From Arthrobacter crystallopoietes (GTDB taxonomy: Bacteria; Actinomycetota; Actinomycetes; Actinomycetales; Micrococcaceae): a DNA stretch of 64,000 nucleotides. The notes under the pieces were generated by a model that was not told where the DNA came from, ran no database searches, and saw only the letters and a list, made by a program, of their open reading frames with translations. The translations under genes and the position numbers were made by a program. This document shows positions 18,526 to 26,945 of this stretch, one piece after another; positions within the stretch are counted from its first letter, which is position 1; each line of letters opens with the position of its first letter. Location of the stretch: positions 3,286,001 through 3,350,000 of the forward strand of contig NZ_CP018863.1 in the NCBI RefSeq assembly GCF_002849715.1, written 5' to 3'.

Positions 18526-19518
18526 GTGGCTCACGATTTGCTTACTATGGGACGGATCAGCGTCGACATTTATCCGAATGACATCGGGGTCGGGCTGGCA
18601 GACGTCAGTTCGTTCGGCAAGTACCTAGGCGGTTCTCCGTCCAACGTTGCCGTAGCGGCCGCGCGGCACGGCCGCCGTAGCGCCATTATCACCCGTACCG
18701 GCGAGGATCCGTTCGGAGAGTACCTGCACCGCGAACTGCACAAATTCGGTGTGGATGATAGCTTCATCACCGCAGTTCCGGGTCTGCAAACTCCGGCAAC
18801 GTTCTGCGCCATCATGCCGCCGGAAGACTTTCCGCTTTACTTCTACGGTCGTTTCCCCACCGCCCCGGACCTGCAGATCGCGGCCAGCGAGTTGGACCTG
18901 AGCGCCATCCGCGAGGCCGGGATCTTCTGGTCCACTGTGACGGGCCTGTGCCAGGAGCCCAGCCGATCCGCCCACCTGGCTGCCCATGAGGCGCGTCGGC
19001 GTGAGAACCTGCAAGCCGGCCAGTACACGGTTCTTGACCTGGACTACCGCCCGATGTTCTGGGGCTCGGAAGAGGAGGCGCGCGAGCAGGTCGCGAAGAT
19101 ACTGCCGCACGTCACCGTGGCCATCGGCAACGACAAGGAATGCGCCGTCGCCGTGGGTGAAGGCACCCCCGACGAGCAGGCGGACCGGCTCCTTGAGGCC
19201 GGCGTCGAGATCGCCGTGGTCAAGCTTGGACCCGAAGGCGTGATGGCCAAGACCCGCAACGAGCGGGTGGTCTCGGCCCCGGTGCCCGTGGAAACGGTGA
19301 ATGGCCTCGGCGCGGGCGATGCCTTCGGCGGCGCCTTCTGCCACGGACTGCTGTCCGGCTGGCCCCTCGGGTTGGTCCTGGACTACGCCAATGCCTCCGG
19401 CGCACTGGTGGCCTCGCGTCTGTCCTGCGCCGATGCCATGCCCACGCCCCACGAGGTCAATTCCCTGCTGGCCGAACGCGGCCGCAACGTCCCGGCACCC
19501 GTGGAGGCAGTCCGATGA
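18526..19518 (+). CDS. iolC: 5-dehydro-2-deoxygluconokinase
   Basis: PfkB-family kinase of 330 residues that phosphorylates 2-deoxy-5-keto-D-gluconate in myo-inositol catabolism. The N-terminal GRISVDIYPNDIG and the GGSPSNVAVAAARHG segment match IolC. The C-terminal PfkB signature GAGDAFGG is at about residues 262-269 with the catalytic Asp. The start is GTG at 18526 with GAGGAT upstream. It is the first gene of the iol operon and overlaps the next gene by ATGA (19515-19518). Confidence 0.94.
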   Translation: MAHDLLTMGRISVDIYPNDIGVGLADVSSFGKYLGGSPSNVAVAAARHGRRSAIITRTGEDPFGEYLHRELHKFGVDDSFITAVPGLQTPATFCAIMPPEDFPLYFYGRFPTAPDLQIAASELDLSAIREAGIFWSTVTGLCQEPSRSAHLAAHEARRRENLQAGQYTVLDLDYRPMFWGSEEEAREQVAKILPHVTVAIGNDKECAVAVGEGTPDEQADRLLEAGVEIAVVKLGPEGVMAKTRNERVVSAPVPVETVNGLGAGDAFGGAFCHGLLSGWPLGLVLDYANASGALVASRLSCADAMPTPHEVNSLLAERGRNVPAPVEAVR

Positions 19519-20432
19519 GCGAGTTCGACGACAACCCGCGCCGCTACGAAGATCTTTCTCGTATCCGGCTCGAAGATCCCGATGCCGTGGCCCGCGCCGC
19601 AGCCGTCCGCCGGCCGCACCCGGGACTCAAGTTGGGCGAGCAGAACTTCATCGTAGCCGCGGACCATCCCGCCCGCGGCGCCCTCGCCGTCGGTGATAAT
19701 CCCACCGCGATGGCGGACCGGCGCGACCTGCTGGACCGGATGCAGGAAGCACTGGCCAACCCGGCCGTGGACGGCGTGTTGGCCAGCCCGGACATCATGG
19801 ACGACCTATTGCTGCTCGGTGCACTGGACGGCAAGCTGCTGTTCGGGTCGATGAACCGCGGCGGCCTGGCCGGCTATGTCAACGAGATGGACGACCGCTT
19901 CACCGGTCACACCGCCGCGGCGCTGGAGGCCCTCGGCGCCAATGGCGGTAAGATGCTCACGCGCATCTGCCTGGGCGACCCTGCCACCGTCGCCACGCTC
20001 GAATCCACGGCCAAGGTGATCGATAGCCTGGCCGAGCGCCGGCTGGTCGCCATGGTGGAGCCGTTCATCTCCGTCTGGGACAACGGGCGCATCCGCAACG
20101 ACCTGAGCACGGATGCCGTAATCAAGTCCATCGCGATCGCCTCCGGCTTGGGATCCACGAGCGCCTACACCTGGATGAAGCTGCCCGTAGTCCAGGACAT
20201 GGAACGCGTGATGGCAGCCACCACCATGCCCACCGTCCTGCTGGGCGGGGACCCGACCGGCACGCCGGAGGAAATCTATTCAAGCTGGGGAGCTGCACTG
20301 CGGTTGCCCGGAGTCCAGGGCCTGACCGTTGGCCGGACCTTGTTGTATCCGAAGGAGGGCAGCGTGAAGGAAGCAGTCGCTACCGCCGCGGCCCTGCTGA
20401 ACACCCGTACCGGACAGGAGATCGCCAGCTGA
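19515..20432 (+). CDS. Cgl0158-type (beta/alpha)8 aldolase-like protein, probable IolJ substitute
   Basis: Protein of 305 residues of the Cgl0158 barrel family, related to class I deoxyribose-phosphate aldolases. Visible segments are NFIVAADHPARGALAVG, ASPDIMDDLLLLGALDGKLLFGSMNRGG, a barrel strand AMVEPFISVW, and YTWMKLPVV, whose Lys is a candidate Schiff-base residue. It lies between iolC and iolD and overlaps both (ATGA, then TGATG). No IolJ/fructose-bisphosphate-type aldolase is present in the window, so this protein is the best candidate for cleaving 2-deoxy-5-keto-gluconate 6-phosphate to dihydroxyacetone phosphate and malonate semialdehyde. Family membership is confident; the reaction is inferred from position. 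Confidence 0.85.
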   Translation: MSEFDDNPRRYEDLSRIRLEDPDAVARAAAVRRPHPGLKLGEQNFIVAADHPARGALAVGDNPTAMADRRDLLDRMQEALANPAVDGVLASPDIMDDLLLLGALDGKLLFGSMNRGGLAGYVNEMDDRFTGHTAAALEALGANGGKMLTRICLGDPATVATLESTAKVIDSLAERRLVAMVEPFISVWDNGRIRNDLSTDAVIKSIAIASGLGSTSAYTWMKLPVVQDMERVMAATTMPTVLLGGDPTGTPEEIYSSWGAALRLPGVQGLTVGRTLLYPKEGSVKEAVATAAALLNTRTGQEIAS

Positions 20433-22390
20433 TGGCAACCCGCAGAATGACCGTGGCCCAGGCGGTTGTAGAGTTCCTAGGCAAGCAGTACACCGTGGAT
20501 AACGTCGGGGGAGCGGAGTACCGTGAGCGGCTGATACCGGGCATGTTCGGCATCTTTGGCCACGGCAACGTTGCCGGCGTGGGCCAGGCGCTGAAGCAGT
20601 GGCAGGTCCAGGACCCGTCGCTCATGCCGTACTACCAGGGCCGCAACGAGCAGGCCCAGGTGCACCAGTCCGTTGGCTACGCCCGGCACATGCGCCGCCG
20701 CGCCACCTTCGCGATCTCCAGCTCCATCGGCCCCGGTTCGTCGAACCTGCTGACCGGCGCCGCGCTGGCCACCACCAATCGGCTGCCCGTGCTGCTGCTG
20801 CCCTCGGACACGTTCGCCACCCGCGCGGCGGATCCGGTGCTGCAGCAGTTGGAGCGCCCGGACGCGTACGACATCACGGTCAACGACGCCTTCCGCCCGC
20901 TGTCCAAGTACTTCGACCGCGTGACCCGCCCGGAACAGCTGTTTTCCGCGTTCCACCACGGGCTCCGCGTGCTGACGGACCCGGCCGAGACCGGTACCGT
21001 CACCATCTCCCTGCCGCAGGACGTGCAGGCCGAAGTGCTGGACGTGCCCGAGGAATTCCTGACCGAGCGCGAGTGGCGGATCCGCCGTCCCGAGCCGGAA
21101 GAGGATGACATCCGCCGGGCCGCCCAAATGATCCGCGCGGCCAAGCGGCCGCTGATCATCGCCGGCGGGGGCGTGCTGTACTCCTTCGCCAACGAGCAGC
21201 TCGCCGAGCTGGCCCAACTGACCGGTATCCCCGTGGCTTACACGCAGGCCGGTGTCGGCGTGCTGCCCTGGGACGCCCCGTACTGCCTCGGCGCGGTGGG
21301 TTCCACCGGTACGACGGCGGCCAACGCCGTCGCCCGCGAAGCAGACCTGATCATCGGCATCGGGACTCGCTACGAGGATTTCACCACCGCTTCGCGCACG
21401 GCGTTCCAGAACCCGGACGTGCAGTTCGTCAACATCAACGTGGCCCCGATCGACGCGTACAAGCAGGGCACCAGCCTGCCGATCGTCGCCGACGCCCGCA
21501 AGAGCCTGGTCAAACTGGTGGAGAGTCTCTCCGGCTACCGCGTGGCCGGCGACCTGGAGCAGCAGGTGGCCGCGGAGAAGGACCGCTGGAACAAGACGGT
21601 GGACACCGCGTTCGACACCCGGCACACCCCGCTGCCGAGCCAGAACGAGATCATCGGCGCCGTCAACCGCACCATGGACGCCCGCGACGTGGTCATCTGC
21701 GCTGCCGGCTCGCTGCCCGGCGACCTGCATAAGATGTGGCGCGTGCGGGACCCGTTCGGCTACCACGTGGAATACGCGTACTCCTGCATGGGCTACGAGA
21801 TTCCCGGCGGCCTCGGCGTGAAGCGCGCCGCCATCGACGAGGCCGACCGCGCCGCGGAGGGTTCGGCAGGCGCCCAGGCGCGCGACGTCATCGTTATGGT
21901 GGGTGACGGTTCCTACCTGATGATGCACACCGAGCTGGTCACGGCGGTGGCTGAGGGGATCAAGCTCATCACGGTCCTGATCCAGAACCACGGTTACGCG
22001 TCCATCGGCGCGCTGTCCGAATCGCTCGGGTCTCAGCGTTTCGGCACCAAGTACCGCACGCTGGACAAGAAGCACCACACGTTCGACGACGGCGAGAAGC
22101 TGCCGATCGACCTCGCCACCAACGCGGAATCGCTGGGTGTGCGGGTGATCCGGGTGGAGCCGGGCCAGAACGTCATCGCGGACCTGGAGGCTGCGGTCGC
22201 CAAGGCCAAGGCCGAGCCGGAAGGATCCGGCCCCGTGCTGATTCATGTCGAATCCGATCCGCTGATCGACGCCCCGGACTCCGAGTCCTGGTGGGACGTC
22301 CCGGTGGCCTCTGTCTCCGAGTTGGACTCCACCCAAAACGCCTACCGCACCTATGCAGACCACAAGGCCCAACAGAAGCCCCTGATCTAG
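20432..22390 (+). CDS. iolD: 3D-(3,5/4)-trihydroxycyclohexane-1,2-dione hydrolase
   Basis: Thiamine-diphosphate enzyme of 652 residues that opens the ring of the diketo inositol intermediate to give 5-deoxy-glucuronate. Three domains of the acetolactate synthase fold are visible: an N-terminal PYR domain (GIFGHGNVAGVGQAL near residue 32, then YYQGRNEQAQ with the cofactor-activating Glu), a central domain, and a C-terminal PP domain with the binding motif from VMVGDGSYLMMHTEL to IQNHGY. The length fits IolD. The ATG shares a base with the previous stop (TGATG), and the gene is followed 30 bases later by iolA. Confidence 0.95.
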   Translation: MATRRMTVAQAVVEFLGKQYTVDNVGGAEYRERLIPGMFGIFGHGNVAGVGQALKQWQVQDPSLMPYYQGRNEQAQVHQSVGYARHMRRRATFAISSSIGPGSSNLLTGAALATTNRLPVLLLPSDTFATRAADPVLQQLERPDAYDITVNDAFRPLSKYFDRVTRPEQLFSAFHHGLRVLTDPAETGTVTISLPQDVQAEVLDVPEEFLTEREWRIRRPEPEEDDIRRAAQMIRAAKRPLIIAGGGVLYSFANEQLAELAQLTGIPVAYTQAGVGVLPWDAPYCLGAVGSTGTTAANAVAREADLIIGIGTRYEDFTTASRTAFQNPDVQFVNINVAPIDAYKQGTSLPIVADARKSLVKLVESLSGYRVAGDLEQQVAAEKDRWNKTVDTAFDTRHTPLPSQNEIIGAVNRTMDARDVVICAAGSLPGDLHKMWRVRDPFGYHVEYAYSCMGYEIPGGLGVKRAAIDEADRAAEGSAGAQARDVIVMVGDGSYLMMHTELVTAVAEGIKLITVLIQNHGYASIGALSESLGSQRFGTKYRTLDKKHHTFDDGEKLPIDLATNAESLGVRVIRVEPGQNVIADLEAAVAKAKAEPEGSGPVLIHVESDPLIDAPDSESWWDVPVASVSELDSTQNAYRTYADHKAQQKPLI

Positions 22391-22420
22391 TAATTTTCCA
22401 CTGCAACACGAGGAGCAACC

Positions 22421-23917
22421 ATGACCACCACTATCACGCACTTCATCAACGGAGCTGAGACCGCCGGCGAGGGCGACCGCACCCAGCCCGTTTACAACCC
22501 GGCCACCGGCGAGGCCACGGGCGAACTTCGACTGGCCAACCGGGCCGACATCGAGGCCGTGGTCGCCGCGGCGAAGGCCGCCTCCGAAATCTGGGCCGAG
22601 ACCTCGCTGACCAAGCGCACCGCCGTGCTGTTCAAGTTCCGCGAACTACTGGCCGCCAATGTGCAGGAGCTGGCCAAGATTGTCACCAGCGAGCACGGCA
22701 AGGTTGTCTCCGACGCCGCCGGCGAAGTGGGCCGCGGCCTAGAGGTCGTCGAATATGCCTGCGGCGCTTCGCAGTCGCTGAAGGGCGAGTACTCGGACCA
22801 GGTCTCCGGCGGGATCGATGTCTTCTCCTTCCGGCAGCCGCTCGGCGTCGTCGCCGGCATCACCCCGTTCAACTTCCCGGTGATGGTGCCGCTGTGGATG
22901 GCACCGGTCGCCATCGTTACCGGCAACGCGTTCATCCTCAAGCCGTCGGAGCGCGACCCCTCCGCCAGCCTGTTCATGGCGCGGCTGTGGAAGGAAGCCG
23001 GACTGCCCGACGGCGTCTTCAACGTGCTGCAGGGCGACAAGGAAGCCGTTGACGGCCTGCTGACCCACCCGGACGTGGACGGCATCTCCTTTGTCGGGTC
23101 CACCCCGATCGCCAAGTACGTGCACGAGACCGCCACCAAGCACGGCAAGCGCGTCCAGGCTCTGGGCGGCGCCAAGAACCACGCGGTGGTCATGCCGGAT
23201 GCCGACATGGACCTCGCCGCGGACCACATTAACGCAGCGGCCTTCGGCTCTGCCGGACAGCGCTGCATGGCCATCTCCGTAGCCGTCGCCGTGGGCGACG
23301 CGGCCGAGTCCCTGGTGGCCAAGCTGAAGGAACGCGCCGAGGCCGTCAAGGTTGCCAACGGCATGGAGCCGGACGCGGACATGGGCCCGGTCATCACCCC
23401 GCAGTCCAGGGCCCGCCTGCAGAAGATCGTCGGCGAGGCCCAGGAAGACGGCGCCGCCTTGGTCGTGGACGGTCGCGACTTGCTGGTCAAGGACCACGAG
23501 AACGGCTTCTTTGTCGGCCCGACCGTCATTGACCACGTCCGCCGCGAGATGACCGCCTACCAGGAGGAAATCTTCGGGCCGGTCCTCGCCGTGGTGCGGG
23601 TGGCCAACATCGAGGAGGCCCTCGAGGTCATCAACTCCAACCCGTACGGTAACGGCACCGCCATCTTCACCTCCTCCGGCGCCTACGCCCGCGCCTTCAC
23701 CAGGGGCGTCACGGTAGGCATGGTAGGCGTGAACGTCCCGCTGCCGGTGCCGGTTGCCTGGCACTCCTTCGGCGGCTGGAAGGACTCGCTGTTCGGCGAC
23801 CACCACATCTACGGACCCGACGGCGTGCGCTTCTACACCCGCGGCAAGGTGGTCACCCAGCGCTGGCCCGAACCGAAGCAGGCCTCCAACGCCTCCTTCG
23901 CGTTCCCGTCCCACTGA
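22421..23917 (+). CDS. iolA: CoA-acylating (methyl)malonate-semialdehyde dehydrogenase
   Basis: Aldehyde dehydrogenase superfamily enzyme of 498 residues converting malonate semialdehyde plus CoA to acetyl-CoA and CO2 with NAD. The oxyanion segment ITPFNFPVMVPLW carries Asn near residue 151, and the catalytic Cys282 lies in GSAGQRCMA. The usual general-base Glu is absent: LGGAKNHAVV stands where other aldehyde dehydrogenases have LELGGK, which is characteristic of the CoA-dependent MMSDH group. A GAGGAG ribosome site precedes the ATG. It is the last chemical step of the inositol pathway. It may also serve valine degradation. Confidence 0.94.
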   Translation: MTTTITHFINGAETAGEGDRTQPVYNPATGEATGELRLANRADIEAVVAAAKAASEIWAETSLTKRTAVLFKFRELLAANVQELAKIVTSEHGKVVSDAAGEVGRGLEVVEYACGASQSLKGEYSDQVSGGIDVFSFRQPLGVVAGITPFNFPVMVPLWMAPVAIVTGNAFILKPSERDPSASLFMARLWKEAGLPDGVFNVLQGDKEAVDGLLTHPDVDGISFVGSTPIAKYVHETATKHGKRVQALGGAKNHAVVMPDADMDLAADHINAAAFGSAGQRCMAISVAVAVGDAAESLVAKLKERAEAVKVANGMEPDADMGPVITPQSRARLQKIVGEAQEDGAALVVDGRDLLVKDHENGFFVGPTVIDHVRREMTAYQEEIFGPVLAVVRVANIEEALEVINSNPYGNGTAIFTSSGAYARAFTRGVTVGMVGVNVPLPVPVAWHSFGGWKDSLFGDHHIYGPDGVRFYTRGKVVTQRWPEPKQASNASFAFPSH

Positions 23918-23973
23918 CGCGCGTTCCGGCCCGCAGACTGACCCGCCACTACAAGGCTGAAAGGACTGATGAA

Positions 23974-24894
23974 ATGTCCGAGGTTGAGAACAAGCTGATC
24001 ATCGGCACCGCCCCCGACTCCTGGGGGGTATGGTTTCCGGATGATCCCAAGCAGACCCCGTGGGAGCGCTTCCTGGACGAGGTAGCCGAATCCGGCTACA
24101 AGTGGATCGAGCTGGGCCCCTACGGCTATCTGCCCACCGACCCGTCCCGTCTGGCGGACGAGCTGAAGGCGCGCGACCTCAAGGTCTCCGCCGGCACCGT
24201 TTTCACCGCTTTCCACCGCGGCGTGGACCAATGGGACATCGCGTGGGAGCCGGCCCGCAAGGTCGCGGAACTGACCGCGGCCATGGGCGGCGAACATATT
24301 GTGGTCATCCCCGCCATGTGGCGCGACGACGTCACCGGCGAGGCCGTGGAGAACGGCGAGCTGACGGTGGAGCAGTGGGACGACCTGTTCAACGGGCACA
24401 ACCGCCTGGGCAAGGTGCTCTCCGAGGAATACGGCCTGCAGCAGCAGTTCCACTCCCATGCCGACTCGCATGTCTGCGTGCAGCCGGACATCGAGCGCTT
24501 CCTGCAGAACACGGACCCGCAGCTGGTCACGCTCTGCCTGGACACCGGCCACGCCGAGTACGGCGGCGCCAGCAGCGTGGACCTGATCGAGAAGTACCCG
24601 GAGCGGATCGGTTACCTGCACCTGAAGCAGATTGACCCGGAGGTGCTGAAGACCGTCCGCGAGCAGAACATGACCTGGGCCGCCGCGAATCTGGCCGGCG
24701 TCATGATCGAACCGCCGAACGGCCTGCCGGACCTGTCCAAGGTGATCGACGCCGTCGAGAAGCTGGACAAGCCCATCTTTGGCATCGTCGAGCAGGACAT
24801 GTACCCGGTGGCCGACTTCGGCGTGCCGATGCCCATCGCCAAGCGCACCTGCAGCTACCTGCTCTCCTGCGGCTCCCGGACCCGCGTCCAGTAG
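23974..24894 (+). CDS. iolE: Myo-inosose-2 dehydratase
   Basis: TIM-barrel dehydratase of 306 residues that removes water from 2-keto-myo-inositol. The N-terminal IGTAPDSWGVWFPDD is the IolE hallmark. Metal-binding residues are seen in FHSHADSHVCV, TLCLDTGHAEYGG and YLHLKQID. The start ATG at 23974 follows GAAAGGAC. It sits between iolA and iolG with gaps of 56 and 44 bases, so it is within the operon. This is the best IolE in the window; the other TIM-barrel genes are more distant. Confidence 0.93.
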   Translation: MSEVENKLIIGTAPDSWGVWFPDDPKQTPWERFLDEVAESGYKWIELGPYGYLPTDPSRLADELKARDLKVSAGTVFTAFHRGVDQWDIAWEPARKVAELTAAMGGEHIVVIPAMWRDDVTGEAVENGELTVEQWDDLFNGHNRLGKVLSEEYGLQQQFHSHADSHVCVQPDIERFLQNTDPQLVTLCLDTGHAEYGGASSVDLIEKYPERIGYLHLKQIDPEVLKTVREQNMTWAAANLAGVMIEPPNGLPDLSKVIDAVEKLDKPIFGIVEQDMYPVADFGVPMPIAKRTCSYLLSCGSRTRVQ

Positions 24895-24938
24895 CCAGTC
24901 CCGAAACGCACGCACCCACCAAGCAAGAAGGAAACACC

Positions 24939-25952
24939 ATGAGCCAGAACCTCCGCGTTGCCGTCATCGGCGCCGGACGCATGGGCATTGACCACATCCA
25001 GCGCATCCACCGCCGCATTCACGGCGCCGAGGTAGCCGCCGTCGTCGATATCGACCTGGACCGTGCCAACGCCGCCATTGCCGACATTCCCGGCGCCGTG
25101 GCGCTGACGGATGCCCAGGCTGCCCTGGATAATCCGGACATCAACGCCGTGTTGATCGCCACTCCCGGGTTCCTGCACGAGGAGATCCTGCACGCCGCGT
25201 TGGTCAAGGACATACCCATCCTGTGCGAGAAGCCGCTGACCCCCGACGCCGAGTCCGCCTGGAAGGTTGTCCAGGCGGAGGAGAAGCTGGGCCGCAAGCG
25301 GATCCAGGTGGGCTTCATGCGCCGTTACGATGCCGAATATGCCCAGCTGGGCAACATCATCCGCAGCGGCGAGCTCGGCGAACTGCTGGTGCTGCACCAC
25401 CAGCACCGGAATCCAGCCACGCCGCCGGGTTTCACCAACGAGATGCTGATCAACGACTCGGTGGTCCACGAGTTCGATGCCGTCCGCTTCTTCACGGGCG
25501 AGGAAATCACCTCGGTCCAGGTGCGGATGGGCAAGCGCACCCGCAACGCTCCGGAAGGCCAGCACGACCCGCAGCACGTACTGCTGGAGACCGAGTCCGG
25601 CGTCCTGGCCGACGTGGAGATCTACGTCAACGCCCAGTACGGCTACGAGGTTGCCACGCAGGCCTCCTTCGAAGAGGGCGTGGTCAGCATCGGCAGCGAC
25701 TCCGGCCCCTACGTGCGGACGCAGGGACGCTGGGGTGGCACGGTTACGCCTGGCTTCGAGGAACGCTTCGGCGCAGCGTACGACGTCGAAATCCAGGCGT
25801 GGGTCGATGCCGCGCTGAAGGATGAGATCGGCGGCCCGAGCGCCTGGGACGGCTACGCCACGGCTGCCTGCTGCGAAGCCGGTGTCGAGGCGCAGAAGAC
25901 GGGCGGCAAGGTCACCGTCGCACTGAACCCGAAGCCCGCGCTCTACAACTAA
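24939..25952 (+). CDS. iolG: Inositol 2-dehydrogenase
   Basis: NAD-dependent dehydrogenase of 337 residues that oxidises myo-inositol to 2-keto-myo-inositol, the first step of the pathway. The nucleotide loop VIGAGRMG is at residues 9-16, the catalytic Lys98 is in CEKPL, and the Asp/His pair is in LINDSVVHEFDAVRFF. AAGGAA precedes the ATG. Its position directly after iolE makes it the main IolG; eight other genes or fragments of the same superfamily are in this window. A hairpin follows at 25961-25997. Confidence 0.93.
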   Translation: MSQNLRVAVIGAGRMGIDHIQRIHRRIHGAEVAAVVDIDLDRANAAIADIPGAVALTDAQAALDNPDINAVLIATPGFLHEEILHAALVKDIPILCEKPLTPDAESAWKVVQAEEKLGRKRIQVGFMRRYDAEYAQLGNIIRSGELGELLVLHHQHRNPATPPGFTNEMLINDSVVHEFDAVRFFTGEEITSVQVRMGKRTRNAPEGQHDPQHVLLETESGVLADVEIYVNAQYGYEVATQASFEEGVVSIGSDSGPYVRTQGRWGGTVTPGFEERFGAAYDVEIQAWVDAALKDEIGGPSAWDGYATAACCEAGVEAQKTGGKVTVALNPKPALYN

Positions 25953-25960
25953 ACACCCAT

Positions 25961-25997
25961 GGCGGGAGGCGCCCGGCAAGTCCCGGCTCCTCCCGCC
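25961..25997 (+). terminator. Hairpin between iolG and the iolH-like gene
   Basis: GGCGGGAG pairs with CTCCCGCC around a GC-rich loop. No T-run follows, so it is more likely an mRNA-stabilising or attenuating stem within the operon than a full terminator. Confidence 0.5.
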
Positions 25998-26049
25998 GTT
26001 CCATGTCCGCCCCGCCCCGAATCCCCCGAATCCACGAGGAGCGCTACCG

Positions 26050-26922
26050 ATGAAGATCGCCCTGGATCCCACCCCGTTCCACCACAGCCACTCTGTGCTC
26101 GAGTTTCCCAAGGTCGCCGCGGAACTCGGCTACAAGTACATCCAGCTCACCCCGCACAAGGACGTTCTGCCGTTCTTCACCCATCCAAAGGCCGATGACG
26201 CCTTGGTTGCCGATTTGAAGAAGGCCTGCGCGGAGGCGGACGTCCAAATCGCGTCGGTGCTGCCGGTGCTGCGCTGGTCCTCCCCGGATGAGAACCTGCG
26301 CCAGGCCGCGGTCCGTTACTGGAAGCGCGCGGTGCAGATCGCCGTCGATCTCGGAGTGACCCAGATGAACACCGAATTCAGCGGCCGGCCCGAGCAGCCC
26401 GAGGAGTCGGAGGCCGCGTTCTACCGGTCCATGGAGGAGCTCATCCCCGTCTTCGAGCGTGAGGGCGTGAACGTGGCCATCGACCCGCACCCGGACGACT
26501 TCGTCGAAGAGGGCCTGGCCGCCTGGCGGGTCATTCGCGGCGTGAACTCCCCGAATCTGGGTTTCGTCTACGTCGCTGCACACAGCTTCCACATGAAGGA
26601 TGAGCCGGCCGACATCATGGAGGCGGTGGGGGACCGGCTCCGGGTTGTCCACGTCGCGGACACCATGAACCACCACGCCTCGCACGGGCTGCGCTACATC
26701 ACCAACCCGCCCGGCAATCCGGTGCGGGTGCACCAGCACCTTAAAATCGGTGACGGCGACGTGGACTGGCAGGAATTCTTCGGCGGACTGGCCGAGAACG
26801 GCTTTCTGGACCGGCCGGACTCGGTCATGGTCTCCAGCGTCTTCGGCGAAAACGAGAACGCCCTCGAAGTCTCCCGTTACCAACTGCAGACCATGAAGGA
26901 ATACGTCGGCGGGTTCCAGTGA
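26050..26922 (+). CDS. iolH: TIM-barrel sugar isomerase/epimerase-like protein (IolH-like)
   Basis: Xylose-isomerase-like TIM-barrel protein of 290 residues. Features are KIALDPTPFHHSHS, the central acidic/His stretch VAIDPHPDDFVEEG, VHVADTMNHHASH and the C-terminal SSVFGENENALEVSR. IolH proteins of similar size occur in iol operons of other Gram-positive bacteria, but their reaction is not firmly established. A GAGGAG site precedes the ATG. The stop overlaps an in-frame upstream GTG of the following transporter, so both are co-transcribed. Confidence 0.8.
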   Translation: MKIALDPTPFHHSHSVLEFPKVAAELGYKYIQLTPHKDVLPFFTHPKADDALVADLKKACAEADVQIASVLPVLRWSSPDENLRQAAVRYWKRAVQIAVDLGVTQMNTEFSGRPEQPEESEAAFYRSMEELIPVFEREGVNVAIDPHPDDFVEEGLAAWRVIRGVNSPNLGFVYVAAHSFHMKDEPADIMEAVGDRLRVVHVADTMNHHASHGLRYITNPPGNPVRVHQHLKIGDGDVDWQEFFGGLAENGFLDRPDSVMVSSVFGENENALEVSRYQLQTMKEYVGGFQ

Positions 26923-26945
26923 CCGGCACGTCCGACGGAGAAGAC

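Noticed and set aside
20477..22441. Minus-strand open frame of 654 residues opposite iolD
   Set aside because: It is the exact shadow of iolD, rich in Arg/Gly/Val/His without any recognisable domain; such long antisense frames are common in high-GC coding DNA.
22739..23914. Minus-strand frame of 391 residues opposite iolA
   Set aside because: Shadow of a well-supported gene.
23833..26111. Minus-strand frames of 360 and 418 residues opposite iolE and iolG
   Set aside because: They cover the ends of several real genes on the other strand and have no family similarity.
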